From Endomicrobiia bacterium (lineage in GTDB: Bacteria; Elusimicrobiota; Endomicrobiia; DTEH01), in NCBI GenBank assembly GCA_025059805.1, contig JANXDG010000034.1, positions 1-36,734 of the forward strand: 36,734 nt of DNA. The letters run 5' to 3'. The stretch's first letter is position 1. Every line of letters begins with the position of its first letter. The translations under genes were made by a program, and so were the position numbers. A model generated the notes under the pieces. The model made no database searches, was not told where the DNA came from, and saw only the letters and a list, made by a program, of their open reading frames with translations. Below, in pieces: positions 1 to 8,470 of the stretch.

Positions 1-1044
1 GGACAGGAGATGCTGCATATGTTGGAAGTGCGAAATTTCCCAGTAAACAAAATTTATCCTTTTGCGTCAAGCAGGTCTGTTGGGAAAAAGATAAGGTTTA
101 AATCCCAAGAATACGAAGTTATAGAGTTAACAAAAGAGAATGTAGAAAAATATGCAAAAGATATACAGTTAGCATTGTTTTCTGCAGGTGCGTCAGTGTC
201 AAAAGAATATGCACCGTTGTTTGCACAAAAAGGAATATATGTGGTTGACAATTCTTCTGCATGGAGGATGGAAAAAGATATACCTTTAGTTGTTCCTGAA
301 GTAAATCCGCATACACTTTCAAAAGATAAAAAAATTATTGCAAACCCGAACTGTTCTACAATTCAGATGGTGGTAGTGTTAGCACCAATACATAGATATG
401 TAAGGATTAAAAGAATAATAGTTTCAACATACCAGTCAGTATCAGGTGCTGGTGGGAAAGCTATGGTTGAACTTTTTAACGAGGCACAGGTCGTACTTGA
501 ACAGTTGAAAAAAACGGATTCTCTTCTAACATTTAATAACAGTTTCTTTTGTGTAGAAAAACAGCAACCATCAGTCTTCCCAAAACAGATTGCTTTTAAT
601 CTAATACCACAAATTGATATTTTCTTAGAAAATTTGTATACTAAAGAAGAGATGAAGATGGTAAACGAAACTAAGAAAATATTAGAATCTCCTGATATTA
701 AAATTTCAGCGCAATGTGTTCGTGTTCCTGTGTTCAGAGGACATTCAGAATCTGTGTGGATTGAAACTGAGAAGAAAATTACTGTACAACAAGCAAAAGA
801 AATACTTTCTATTGCTAAAGGTGTGAAAGTTATTGACGAACCTACAAGTCAAGATCCTAGACTTAGATATTCAACACCTGTAGAATGTGCACAAAAACAG
901 ATAACTTATGTTGGCAGGATACGCGAAGATCTTTCTTGTGAGAACGGTTTAGTGATGTGGATTGTTTCTGACAATTTACTTAAAGGAGCAGCACTTAACG
1001 CAGTACAAATTTTAGAAGAAATGGTGACAAGGAAGATTGTATGA
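1..1044 (+). CDS. asd: Aspartate-semialdehyde dehydrogenase, 5' end cut by window
   Basis: It reduces aspartyl phosphate to aspartate semialdehyde, the branch point to lysine/diaminopimelate, threonine and methionine. The frame is open to base 1: bases 1-9 read Gly-Gln-Glu just before MLHMLEVRNFPV, which matches the end of the N-terminal nucleotide-binding loop (G-x-V-G-Q-E-M-L). The true start therefore lies outside the window, and the ATG at 10 is internal. The catalytic cysteine is in ANPNCSTIQ (Cys118 of the visible part). The SVSGAG segment and the RVPVFRGHSE segment with the catalytic histidine follow. The C-terminal dimerisation part is complete. The stop overlaps the next start (ATGA), so the two are translationally coupled. 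The supply of aspartate semialdehyde fits the diaminopimelate-type MurE encoded later in the window. Confidence 0.96.
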   Translation, partial: GQEMLHMLEVRNFPVNKIYPFASSRSVGKKIRFKSQEYEVIELTKENVEKYAKDIQLALFSAGASVSKEYAPLFAQKGIYVVDNSSAWRMEKDIPLVVPEVNPHTLSKDKKIIANPNCSTIQMVVVLAPIHRYVRIKRIIVSTYQSVSGAGGKAMVELFNEAQVVLEQLKKTDSLLTFNNSFFCVEKQQPSVFPKQIAFNLIPQIDIFLENLYTKEEMKMVNETKKILESPDIKISAQCVRVPVFRGHSESVWIETEKKITVQQAKEILSIAKGVKVIDEPTSQDPRLRYSTPVECAQKQITYVGRIREDLSCENGLVMWIVSDNLLKGAALNAVQILEEMVTRKIV

Positions 1045-1751
1045 AAAAACTAATAATTAATGCAGACGATTTCGGATTCAATCCGAAGATAAATCAAGGA
1101 ATAATACATTCATTCAAGAATGGTGTTGTAACTTCTACAAGTATGATTGTTACAAAAGAAGGATTTGAAGATGCTGTACTTCTTGCAAAGGATAACCCAA
1201 AACTTTCTATAGGTATACATATTGATCTTGACGAATATTTTGAGATAGACCATAGTAGGGGCCGTATTGTAGGATATAAACAACAACCTTTACCTATAGA
1301 ACAGATCCGTGGTGAGTTAAAACGACAGATTGAATTAGTATTATCCCGTAACATTATACCAGACCATTTAACTGGCCATCATCATGTACATCTTGTGAAA
1401 GAAATTTTTCCAGTAGTTATTTGTTTGATGAAAGAATATAACATCCCTGCAATAAGATTTCATAGAAAAGTAATTTATGACCAAAATGTGTATGACGAGT
1501 TTAAACAGGTAATTGAAGAAAACAAAATTGTATACCCACCACATTTTATTGAAGGTTGGTATTGGGGGAATATTGATGAACCTTATACTGTTGCTGAGTT
1601 GATGACACATCCTGGTTATGGTGAGCTATGGCGTGAGTATGAATTATCATCCAGTTGTGACCCTAAACTCAAACTTTACCTAAGAGAAAAAAACATTCAG
1701 TTAATAACTTATACAGACCTTGTAAATGAGTATAGAGTGCAAAGTAACTGA
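1041..1751 (+). CDS. YdjC/ChbG-like carbohydrate deacetylase
   Basis: This is a member of the YdjC/ChbG family of metal-dependent deacetylases, which remove acetyl groups from N-acetylated sugars such as chito-oligosaccharides. The related HpnK proteins occur in hopanoid loci. Seen in the sequence: the N-terminal NADDFG motif (residues 7-12) with metal-binding Asp, a GIHIDL segment, the TGHHHVH metal motif near residue 111, and a late MTHPGYG motif. The length (236 residues) is normal. The start overlaps the asd stop by 4 bp. The real substrate cannot be read from the sequence. With glmU nearby, an amino-sugar substrate is reasonable, but this is inference. Confidence 0.85.
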   Translation: MKKLIINADDFGFNPKINQGIIHSFKNGVVTSTSMIVTKEGFEDAVLLAKDNPKLSIGIHIDLDEYFEIDHSRGRIVGYKQQPLPIEQIRGELKRQIELVLSRNIIPDHLTGHHHVHLVKEIFPVVICLMKEYNIPAIRFHRKVIYDQNVYDEFKQVIEENKIVYPPHFIEGWYWGNIDEPYTVAELMTHPGYGELWREYELSSSCDPKLKLYLREKNIQLITYTDLVNEYRVQSN

Positions 1752-1789
1752 CCAGGTTAAGGTTTTATTCTCCGCTTTAATTCACGACA

Positions 1790-2575
1790 GTGCCGGTTTA
1801 TAAACTTTTAATTGAATATTATGGCAAAAACTTTTTTGGAAGTCAGATACAAAGAATAAATAGAAGTACTTCTGTTGATAAAGGTTCTTTGACAAGAAAA
1901 GATCAGTTTAGAACAGTGCAAGGTGTGTTAGAATCTGTATTAAACAAATTGTTAACATCAAAATTTAAACTTCAACTAGTCTCACGGACAGATACCGGTG
2001 TACATGCATTATGTAATGTTTGCAAACTCGTTTGCGAGGAAGTTATAGATGATCGTGATGAATTTCTAAAAAAAATTAACTACTTTCTTCCGGAAGACTT
2101 GCAAGTTGTTGATATTGTTAAAGTTAGAAAAAGTTTTAATGTGTTTAATGCGAGACAAAAAGTATATTATTACCTATTGTATAATTCGTCGTACTCAACA
2201 CCGACAATTTTTAAAGATTATTGCTGGCATTTAACACAAGAGATTTCGTTTAAGAAACTACAACAGGTACTAAAAATTATTTCATCACAAAAAAAGTTTG
2301 ATTTTGTTACGACTAAACAGTATGTTGAAGAAAGAAAAAACACAAGGTGTAAGATCGCCATAACTGTTACGAAGTTCCAACGTTTTATTATTTTCAAATT
2401 TGTAGGTAATAAATTTACTCATAGAATGATACGAAATATCGTATCCTTAGCAGTTGAGATTGCAACAGGTAAACTTGGTTTTGATGAGATAAAAAGAATA
2501 ATCTCTGAATGGAAATACTGTAAGTTAAAACCAGCACCAGCAAAAGGTTTGATGTTAGCCAAAATAATAATATAA
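1790..2575 (+). CDS. truA: tRNA pseudouridine(38-40) synthase TruA, divergent
   Basis: It isomerises uridines 38-40 in the tRNA anticodon arm to pseudouridine. The catalytic motif SRTDTGVHA holds the nucleophile Asp68, and the RTVQG, HRMIRN and PAPAKGL motifs of the family are present. The start is GTG at 1790: an in-frame stop lies 12 bases upstream and no ATG precedes the family's N-terminal strand. No convincing ribosome binding site is seen. Compared with E. coli TruA, about 16 extra residues (roughly 23-40) sit between the first strand and RTVQG. The usual G-W-Q is G-S-Q and the F-H-A-R segment is degenerate. It is a TruA-family enzyme with high certainty, but its site specificity is less certain. 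Confidence 0.87.
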   Translation: MPVYKLLIEYYGKNFFGSQIQRINRSTSVDKGSLTRKDQFRTVQGVLESVLNKLLTSKFKLQLVSRTDTGVHALCNVCKLVCEEVIDDRDEFLKKINYFLPEDLQVVDIVKVRKSFNVFNARQKVYYYLLYNSSYSTPTIFKDYCWHLTQEISFKKLQQVLKIISSQKKFDFVTTKQYVEERKNTRCKIAITVTKFQRFIIFKFVGNKFTHRMIRNIVSLAVEIATGKLGFDEIKRIISEWKYCKLKPAPAKGLMLAKIII

Positions 2576-2585
2576 GGAGATAAAT

Positions 2586-2903
2586 ATGGTTGGGAATGTT
2601 TTTAAAAAGTTTACAGATAAAGTTGGTAATATACTTAACGAGGTAAAAACGATCTTAAAACAAGATACTGTTTACGGAATAAGGTTAGGTCAAGCTAAGA
2701 TTAAGGAGATAAAGTTAGAACAGAAAAAACTACAAAAACTTATTGAAATTGGTAGGAAAGCATATGTTTTGTACAAAAAAGGATTACTTAAGGAGCAAGA
2801 ATTACAAAAATTATGTAACCAACTTGAAATACTGGAGACAGCTGCACGGACATATCATAATATGGCTGACTCATACAAGAAAAAAATAAAATTCAAGTTA
2901 TGA
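2586..2903 (+). CDS. Small basic coiled-coil protein, unknown function
   Basis: This is a 105-residue protein that I do not recognise. It is rich in Lys, Glu, Leu and Ile, with heptad-like spacing from about residue 38 to 100, so an all-helical coiled coil is likely. It has no signal peptide, membrane segment or cysteine cluster. A strong ribosome binding site AAGGAGA (2574-2580) overlaps the truA stop and lies 5 bases before the ATG. The stop overlaps the glmU start (ATGA), so it is cotranscribed and translationally coupled to glmU. It resembles small helical proteins that scaffold or bind nucleic acid, but no function can be assigned. Confidence 0.8.
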   Translation: MVGNVFKKFTDKVGNILNEVKTILKQDTVYGIRLGQAKIKEIKLEQKKLQKLIEIGRKAYVLYKKGLLKEQELQKLCNQLEILETAARTYHNMADSYKKKIKFKL

Positions 2904-4327
2904 AGAATACATATAATAACAAAATAGCTTATGCTATACTTGCAGCAGGTGAAGGGACACGGATGAGGTCTACATTACCTAAAGTTTTGTTTGACATTTG
3001 TGGTAAAACTATGATAGAATATGTATTGGAGACAGTTGCACAAACGGATTATGCTGGTAAGGTCTATATTATTGTTGGTCACAAAGCTGACATAGTTAAA
3101 GATGCAATTTTAAAATCTTCTATAGACAATAAGTTGAAACAAAGGCTAATTTTTGTCTATCAAAAACAACAACTTGGTACTGCTGACGCTGTCAAACAGC
3201 TAAATAAAAAGTTACCAAGATGTGTTAAATATTTAGTTGTATTATCAGGTGATGTACCTTTGATTAGTCCATCAACAATTAATAGGTTAATTAGTTTACA
3301 TATAGAGGCAAAAGTTGATTGTACTGTTGCAAGTTTTATAACAAACGAACCAACTGGATACGGACGTATTGTCCGTGATATATCAAAACATTTCGTAGAA
3401 ATTGTGGAAGAAATAGATGCTACTGATGCTCAGAAGTTGATTAAAGAAGTAAATGCTGGAGTATATGTTTTTAGTTTACCTCAACTGTGGAGTGCAATTT
3501 CAAAAGTTAAGCCTGAAAACAAAAAAGGCGAATACTATCTTACTGATACTTTAAAGTATATTAAGTCTAAACAAGCAGTACAATGTGGTGATGCTAAAGA
3601 GTTCAAAGGTGTAAATAGTAGAGAAGAACTTACAGAAGTTATAGAATATGTACGACATAAAATAATAAATAACTTGATGCGTAGCGGTGTAACAATAATG
3701 TTACCACAGACAGTTTATGTAGATTGGAATACGAAAGTCGGTGAAGATACACAGATTTTGCAAGGTTGTATAATTATGAATTCACAGATAGGTAGAAGTT
3801 GTGTGATAGGTCCAAATAGTTATATTAATTTTAGTAATATAGGTAACAATGTAACTGTTACATACTCTCATATAGTTTCCGCAAATATTGGTGATAATTG
3901 CAGTATAGGTCCGTTTAGTAGAATTCGTCCTGAAACAACCATAGCAGATAATGTAAGTATTGGCAATTTTGTAGAAATTAAGAAGAGTGAAATAAAAAGT
4001 GGTACAAAGATTAATCATTTATCTTATATTGGTGATACTACTATTTTAAATAATGTAAATATAGGTGCTGGTACAATAACCTGCAATTACGACGGTATTA
4101 GAAAACATAAAACCTATATAGGTAAAAGAGTGTTTATAGGTTCTAATGTGAATTTAATAGCGCCAATAAATGTTGGTGATAATGTCGTAATAGCAGCAGG
4201 GTCCACTATAAGCAAAGATGTGCCAGCAAACACCTTTGTTATCGCAAGAACGAAAGAAATACATAAACCAAACCATAGAATAGTAAAAAGATTACTTATG
4301 AAACATAACGGAGAAAATGATGAATAA
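2900..4327 (+). CDS. glmU: Bifunctional UDP-GlcNAc pyrophosphorylase / GlcN-1-P acetyltransferase
   Basis: It acetylates glucosamine-1-phosphate and then couples it to UTP, giving UDP-GlcNAc, the first sugar nucleotide for peptidoglycan (and for lipopolysaccharide if present). The N-terminal uridylyltransferase domain opens with [15 protein letters not shown] (residues 14-28). The C-terminal half is a left-handed beta helix of hexapeptide repeats. The acetyltransferase signature is clear: [18 protein letters not shown] with the catalytic His, and [13 protein letters not shown]. At 475 residues it is full length. The start overlaps the upstream stop (ATGA). Its end overlaps the following prs start by 8-11 bases, so glmU and prs form one unit. 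Confidence 0.97.
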   Translation: MKNTYNNKIAYAILAAGEGTRMRSTLPKVLFDICGKTMIEYVLETVAQTDYAGKVYIIVGHKADIVKDAILKSSIDNKLKQRLIFVYQKQQLGTADAVKQLNKKLPRCVKYLVVLSGDVPLISPSTINRLISLHIEAKVDCTVASFITNEPTGYGRIVRDISKHFVEIVEEIDATDAQKLIKEVNAGVYVFSLPQLWSAISKVKPENKKGEYYLTDTLKYIKSKQAVQCGDAKEFKGVNSREELTEVIEYVRHKIINNLMRSGVTIMLPQTVYVDWNTKVGEDTQILQGCIIMNSQIGRSCVIGPNSYINFSNIGNNVTVTYSHIVSANIGDNCSIGPFSRIRPETTIADNVSIGNFVEIKKSEIKSGTKINHLSYIGDTTILNNVNIGAGTITCNYDGIRKHKTYIGKRVFIGSNVNLIAPINVGDNVVIAAGSTISKDVPANTFVIARTKEIHKPNHRIVKRLLMKHNGENDE

Positions 4328-5267
4328 CAAACTTAAAGTTTTCAGCGGCAACGCAAATAAAGAATTATATAACGAAATTGTTTCATATTTAGGTATATCC
4401 GAAAGTAAAATATATGTAGGCAGGTTTGCAGATGGCGAAGTTGAAGTAAAAATTGAAGAGAACATTCGTGGGGTTGACTGTTTTGTTGTACAACCAACCT
4501 GTCCACCAGTTAACGAGAATCTTATGGAATTACTTATAATAATTGACGCTTTAAAACGTGCTTCTGCAGCAAGGATTACAGCTGTGATACCGTACTTTGG
4601 CTACGCGAGACAGGATAGGAAATCAGAACCACGAGTACCTATCACTTCCAAACTTGTTGCTAACCTTATAGTAGCGGCAGGTGCTAATAGAGTATTAACT
4701 ATGGATCTTCATGCAGGACAAATCCAAGGATTTTTTGATATTCCTGTTGACCATTTATTTGCTACACCTGTGTTCTTGGAATACTTTAACAATTTAGTAG
4801 ATACAAGAAACAAAGAAGATGTTGTTGTAGTATCACCTGATGCTGGCGGTGTTGAACGTGCACGTGCGTTTGCAAAAAGGTTGGATACTGCGTTAGCCAT
4901 AGTTGATAAACGAAGGCCAACTCCAAACCAAGCTGAGATAATGAATATTATAGGTGATGTTAAAAACAAAGTTGTTGTAATCTTTGATGACATTGTAGAT
5001 ACTGGAGGGACGTTGATAAAAGTTGCAGAAAGGCTAAAAGAAGAAGGTGCAAAAAAAATTTATGCAGCATGTACACATCCAGTGCTAAGTCGTGATGCTG
5101 AGAAAAAAATAATGAATTCATTCATTGAACAGTTAGTTGTAACAAATACAATCCCACTTTATGATAAGAAGAACGAAAAAATCAAAGTGTTATCCGTTGG
5201 TAAACTTTTAGCTGAAGCAATTAAACGTATACATTTAAACACTTCAGTTAGCGAACTGTTTGTATAA
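4320..5267 (+). CDS. prs: Ribose-phosphate pyrophosphokinase (PRPP synthetase)
   Basis: It makes PRPP from ribose-5-phosphate and ATP for purine, pyrimidine, histidine and NAD synthesis. The sequence shows the flexible-loop and ATP region [14 protein letters not shown], the metal-binding [11 protein letters not shown], and the PRPP-binding loop [14 protein letters not shown]. The length is normal for class I enzymes. Two adjacent ATGs exist (4317 and 4320). The site GGAGA (4310-4314) is spaced better for 4320, which is chosen here; starting at 4317 would add one Met. The gene lies in the common glmU-prs-rplY order. PRPP is also the substrate of the orotate step that follows the pyr genes at the other end of the window. 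Confidence 0.96.
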   Translation: MNNKLKVFSGNANKELYNEIVSYLGISESKIYVGRFADGEVEVKIEENIRGVDCFVVQPTCPPVNENLMELLIIIDALKRASAARITAVIPYFGYARQDRKSEPRVPITSKLVANLIVAAGANRVLTMDLHAGQIQGFFDIPVDHLFATPVFLEYFNNLVDTRNKEDVVVVSPDAGGVERARAFAKRLDTALAIVDKRRPTPNQAEIMNIIGDVKNKVVVIFDDIVDTGGTLIKVAERLKEEGAKKIYAACTHPVLSRDAEKKIMNSFIEQLVVTNTIPLYDKKNEKIKVLSVGKLLAEAIKRIHLNTSVSELFV

Positions 5268-5285
5268 GAAAGGAGAATTAAAATT

Positions 5286-5972
5286 ATGGTACAAGAAATT
5301 GACATTTTAGTAGAACAAAGAGAAATTAAAACAAAAGGTTACCTCAAACAGATGCGACAGAAAGGCTATATTCCAGCTATAGTTTACGGTGTAAAAATTA
5401 AACCAGTTAATTTATGGGTAAGATATAAAATTTTGAATGATTTAATTACAAAAATTTCTTCCATTGAAGGTACTGTGTTTAATTTAAAACTTAAAGATAA
5501 AGAATATCCAGCTATTATAAAAGAAATACAAAAAGATCCGGTGACAGATAAACCTATACATGTTGATTTCCAAGTGATTTCTTTGAAAGAAAAAATTGAA
5601 GTTAAAGTACCAATTAAACTTGTTGGTGAAGAAACAGTTTTGAAATTAACCGGTGGTATGATTGACTTTCCTGTTAGGGAAGTAAAAATTAAATGTATGC
5701 CTAAGGATATACCAGCATATATAGAATTAGATGTTTCAAATTTAAAGATTGGTCAGGCAATTACAGTTAAAGATATTCCTCAAGAGAAATTTACAATTTT
5801 AGAATCGCCTGATACTATTATAGTTCATATTTTATCCAAAAAAGTTGAAGAAGTTGCACCAGTTGAAACAGCAGCGACCGTGCAGGAACCTGAGGTTATC
5901 GCAAGAGGTAAGAAAGAAAAAGAAGTGGAAGTATCTACAGGTGGTAGTGAAAAAAGTACAGAGAAAAAATGA
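5286..5972 (+). CDS. rplY: Ribosomal protein bL25, long CTC/TL5 form
   Basis: This is the 5S rRNA-binding protein of the large subunit. The N-terminal L25 domain (about residues 1-93) contains GYIPAIVYG and the KDPVTDKPIHVDF signature. It is followed by the C-terminal beta domain of the CTC/TL5 form and then a charged tail of about 35 residues rich in Glu, Lys and Val, which probably is disordered. The total of 228 residues fits the long form. A strong AAGGAG site lies 8 bases before the ATG. It sits directly after prs, the common order in bacteria, where pth normally follows. Here two envelope genes separate rplY from pth. Confidence 0.95.
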   Translation: MVQEIDILVEQREIKTKGYLKQMRQKGYIPAIVYGVKIKPVNLWVRYKILNDLITKISSIEGTVFNLKLKDKEYPAIIKEIQKDPVTDKPIHVDFQVISLKEKIEVKVPIKLVGEETVLKLTGGMIDFPVREVKIKCMPKDIPAYIELDVSNLKIGQAITVKDIPQEKFTILESPDTIIVHILSKKVEEVAPVETAATVQEPEVIARGKKEKEVEVSTGGSEKSTEKK

Positions 5973-5989
5973 TAATAGGAGATTTTTGT

Positions 5990-6982
5990 ATGAAAAGAGA
6001 TATATTTATATTCTTAATAATAACAATAGTTTTGTTTTTTAGTGGATGTGTTTCATTAGGCAAATATTGGACATTAACAACAGTGCCACAAGAAAGTGGG
6101 CTTAAATTAACAAAAATTACAGATAAAGAAGATCTTATTGACACAGAACAGTCTTTTGCTATAAATAAAGATGAGACAAAAATAGCGTTTACTTCCTGGA
6201 AAAGTGGCAATGGAGATATTTATGTAAAATCACTTAAAGGTGGAAGAGGTTTAACACAAAGAACTTCAAGACAAGAAACAGAAATAAACCCTAATTTTTC
6301 TCCTGATGGAACACAAATTGTTTTTTGTGCATATCGTGATGATGGCTGGCATATATATTTAATAGGTGCAGAAACAGGTTCTGCAATAAAACAGATAACT
6401 ACAAGTTCACCAAGGAATGCTTTTTATCCTTCATTTTCTCCTGATGGTAGTAAGATTTTGTTTTATTCTAAGGAATATACTTACGATACACAAACAGGAA
6501 AATGGAATTGGAGTGGTTCTACTATTTGGACATACGAAATTAGTAGTGGTATGTTAACACAATGGGGGAGTGGAGTTTTGCCGAAGTTTACTCCTGATGG
6601 TGAGAAAATAATTTTTAAACGACAAAATTCTGGGGATAAATATTATGGTTTATGGATGTTAGATTTAAAAACAGGTGCTGAGACACATATTATTGGTGGA
6701 ACAGATTTTGGAGTATCTACATTTGATATTTCTTCTGATGGAAAAAAAATTGTTTTTTCTTCCAACAAAGGTACAAAAAATACTTCTCAAGAAAAAGAAA
6801 ATGATAATTTGTGGATTGTAAACATTGATGGGACAGAACTTACTCAATTGACGTTCCATCTTTCAGATGATTTATGGCCAGTATGGTCTTCTGATATGAA
6901 AAATATATACTTTTTATCAAGCAGAGGAGAAGAACAAAAAGGTGTTATGAATGTATGGAGGTTAGAATATGAGAATAAATAA
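5990..6982 (+). CDS. TolB-like beta-propeller lipoprotein
   Basis: This is a probable lipoprotein of the cell envelope. The N-terminus has two basic residues, a hydrophobic stretch and a lipobox-like FFSGC, so it is likely exported and lipidated at that cysteine (residue 19 from this start). The rest consists of about six PD40/TolB-type blades with the recurring pattern F-S-P-D-G-x-x-I-x-F (for example NPNFSPDGTQIVF and YPSFSPDGSKILF). It lacks an obvious TolB N-terminal domain, so it is not called TolB. The ATG at 5990 is chosen because AGGAG (5977-5981) lies 8 bases before it and it begins the signal peptide. A longer frame starts at 5969, overlapping the rplY stop. Its role is unknown, though propellers of this type often bind peptides. 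Confidence 0.82.
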   Translation: MKRDIFIFLIITIVLFFSGCVSLGKYWTLTTVPQESGLKLTKITDKEDLIDTEQSFAINKDETKIAFTSWKSGNGDIYVKSLKGGRGLTQRTSRQETEINPNFSPDGTQIVFCAYRDDGWHIYLIGAETGSAIKQITTSSPRNAFYPSFSPDGSKILFYSKEYTYDTQTGKWNWSGSTIWTYEISSGMLTQWGSGVLPKFTPDGEKIIFKRQNSGDKYYGLWMLDLKTGAETHIIGGTDFGVSTFDISSDGKKIVFSSNKGTKNTSQEKENDNLWIVNIDGTELTQLTFHLSDDLWPVWSSDMKNIYFLSSRGEEQKGVMNVWRLEYENK

Positions 6983-7721
6983 TTTTTTAAAAATATCTGT
7001 AATAATTTTTAGTTTATTATTATTTACAAAAAATGCGTATGTTGGTCCACCGCCTGGGGTAGGAGTAGGAAGTAGCATTAATAGATTTTCTTCTAGCACA
7101 GAAAAAAACACAAAAATATTATTTAGTGTAGGAACATATTCTCCAAGTTTAAATTTGTTGAATAATGATTTAAAATATTATGGAATACCTACACTTGATA
7201 GCAACAACATCTATACATTTGGTATAGGTAGCAACAAAAATAATTTAATATTCTTTTTTTCTTATTGGTCCGCAGCAACACGAACATTATATTTTAGAGA
7301 AAATTTAGCCTTTTATATTTTAGGCTTTGATATGAATATTTGGAGAATTTCAAAACTTTTTTTAGAACCTTATAACAAAATTTTTAATTTAGATTTAAAA
7401 TTTATAGCAAGAGATATTTTTGCTACATTACGAGATGAAAACATTACTACTAGTTATTATATTTCTTGTACAGCCATTACTATGGATTTTGGTACAGGTA
7501 TGGAATTTGAGTATTTTCCAATGAGAGAAAATAAATTTTTTTCATTTAGTTTAGGTTTTGATTATATATTGTTTAATATTCCTATATTATCTTTTGAGGT
7601 ATGGGATACAAATATACCCGGATATTCAGTTGGAGACAAATATAAAGATCACACAGGAAAAAATATTTCTGCTGAAACACAAGGAACAATTTTTAAATTA
7701 GGAGTTAATTTATATTTTTAG
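6969..7721 (+). CDS. Putative outer-membrane beta-barrel protein
   Basis: This 250-residue protein does not match a family I recognise. It has a typical signal peptide (basic N-terminus, then a hydrophobic core to about residue 22). The rest is rich in alternating aromatic/hydrophobic and polar residues, as in amphipathic beta strands, and it ends in LGVNLYF, with the C-terminal Phe typical of outer-membrane barrels. A Gly/Pro-rich segment (GPPPGVGVG) follows the signal peptide. Its start overlaps the upstream lipoprotein gene by 14 bases and its ribosome binding site GGAGGT (6957-6962) lies inside that gene, so the two are coupled and probably work together. The barrel assignment is inference. 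Confidence 0.7.
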   Translation: MRINNFLKISVIIFSLLLFTKNAYVGPPPGVGVGSSINRFSSSTEKNTKILFSVGTYSPSLNLLNNDLKYYGIPTLDSNNIYTFGIGSNKNNLIFFFSYWSAATRTLYFRENLAFYILGFDMNIWRISKLFLEPYNKIFNLDLKFIARDIFATLRDENITTSYYISCTAITMDFGTGMEFEYFPMRENKFFSFSLGFDYILFNIPILSFEVWDTNIPGYSVGDKYKDHTGKNISAETQGTIFKLGVNLYF

Positions 7722-7750
7722 TTTTTTGTAGTTGAGGGGGTTTGAAAATT

Positions 7751-8311
7751 ATGAAAGTGAAACTTATTGTTGGTCTTGGCAATCCTGGAAGAGCACATAT
7801 TTATGATAGGCATAATATAGGTTTTATGATGATTGACTATATGTCGAATAAATTCGGTTTCAAACTTTTTAACCATCGTGATTTTTCTATCGGTAGAAAG
7901 AAAATCCATGGTAAAGAAATACATTTTTTAAAACCGTTAACATATATGAATCTTAGTGGGCTAGCAGTTAAACAATATATAGAAAAAAAAGAAATTTCAC
8001 CACAGGAAGTTTTGGTTATCCTTGACGATTTTGCTATCAATCTTGGAACAATTCGTGTTAGACAGAGAGGGTCTGCTGGAGGACATCATGGACTGGAAGA
8101 TATAATAAAAGAACTTAAAACAGAATATATTCCGCGCATAAGAATAGGTATAGGTCCTGTACCGGACGGTACAGACCCTAAAGATTTTGTGTTACAAAAA
8201 TTTTCTCGTGAAGAGTTACCTGTTGTAGTAAAGGTAAAAGATGAAATTATAAGTTTGGTACGGAAAATTGTTAAAGAAGGTGTTGAAAATCTAACAATTG
8301 AAGTTAAGTGA
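7751..8311 (+). CDS. pth: Peptidyl-tRNA hydrolase
   Basis: It releases tRNA from peptidyl-tRNAs that drop off the ribosome. The N-terminus MKVKLIVGLGNPG, the catalytic His in YDRHNIGF, the YMNLSG motif (Asn68 equivalent), the Asp in LDDFAINLG (Asp93 equivalent) and GGHHGLEDI are all present. The last motif has His where E. coli has Asn114. The length is normal at about 186 residues. The ATG at 7751 is chosen because the site GAGGGGG (7734-7740) lies 10 bases before it. A TTG at 7742 would give three more residues but leaves almost no spacing. Confidence 0.95.
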   Translation: MKVKLIVGLGNPGRAHIYDRHNIGFMMIDYMSNKFGFKLFNHRDFSIGRKKIHGKEIHFLKPLTYMNLSGLAVKQYIEKKEISPQEVLVILDDFAINLGTIRVRQRGSAGGHHGLEDIIKELKTEYIPRIRIGIGPVPDGTDPKDFVLQKFSREELPVVVKVKDEIISLVRKIVKEGVENLTIEVK

Positions 8312-8352
8312 CAAAATTTATAGTTTAATAACTTACTTAATAACAAGAAACT

Positions 8353-8426
8353 GGGTGCGTAGCTCAGATGGTTAGAGTGCCGCTTTGACATGGCGGAGGT
8401 CACAGGTTCAAGTCCTGTCGCACCCA
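8353..8426 (+). tRNA. tRNA-Val (anticodon GAC)
   Basis: A complete cloverleaf can be folded. The acceptor stem GGGTGCG pairs with CGCACCC, the D stem GCTC with GAGT, the anticodon stem CCGCT with GGCGG around the loop TTGACAT, and the T stem ACAGG with CCTGT around TTCAAGT. The anticodon GAC reads valine codons GUC and GUU. The discriminator is A and no CCA is encoded. A T-rich stretch (8429-8440) follows directly and may end the transcript, though no separate hairpin is seen. Confidence 0.97.
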
Positions 8427-8470
8427 GATTTTTTATTTTTGGTATAAGTATCTGGATAAAAAGATAGATA

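Noticed and set aside
7742-7750. TTG at 7742 as the start of pth
   Set aside because: The ribosome binding site ends two bases earlier, too close for this start. ATG 7751 gives normal spacing and the family N-terminus.
8427-8470. T-box or other riboswitch upstream of thrS
   Set aside because: Only 44 bases separate tRNA-Val from the thrS start, far too few for a T-box.
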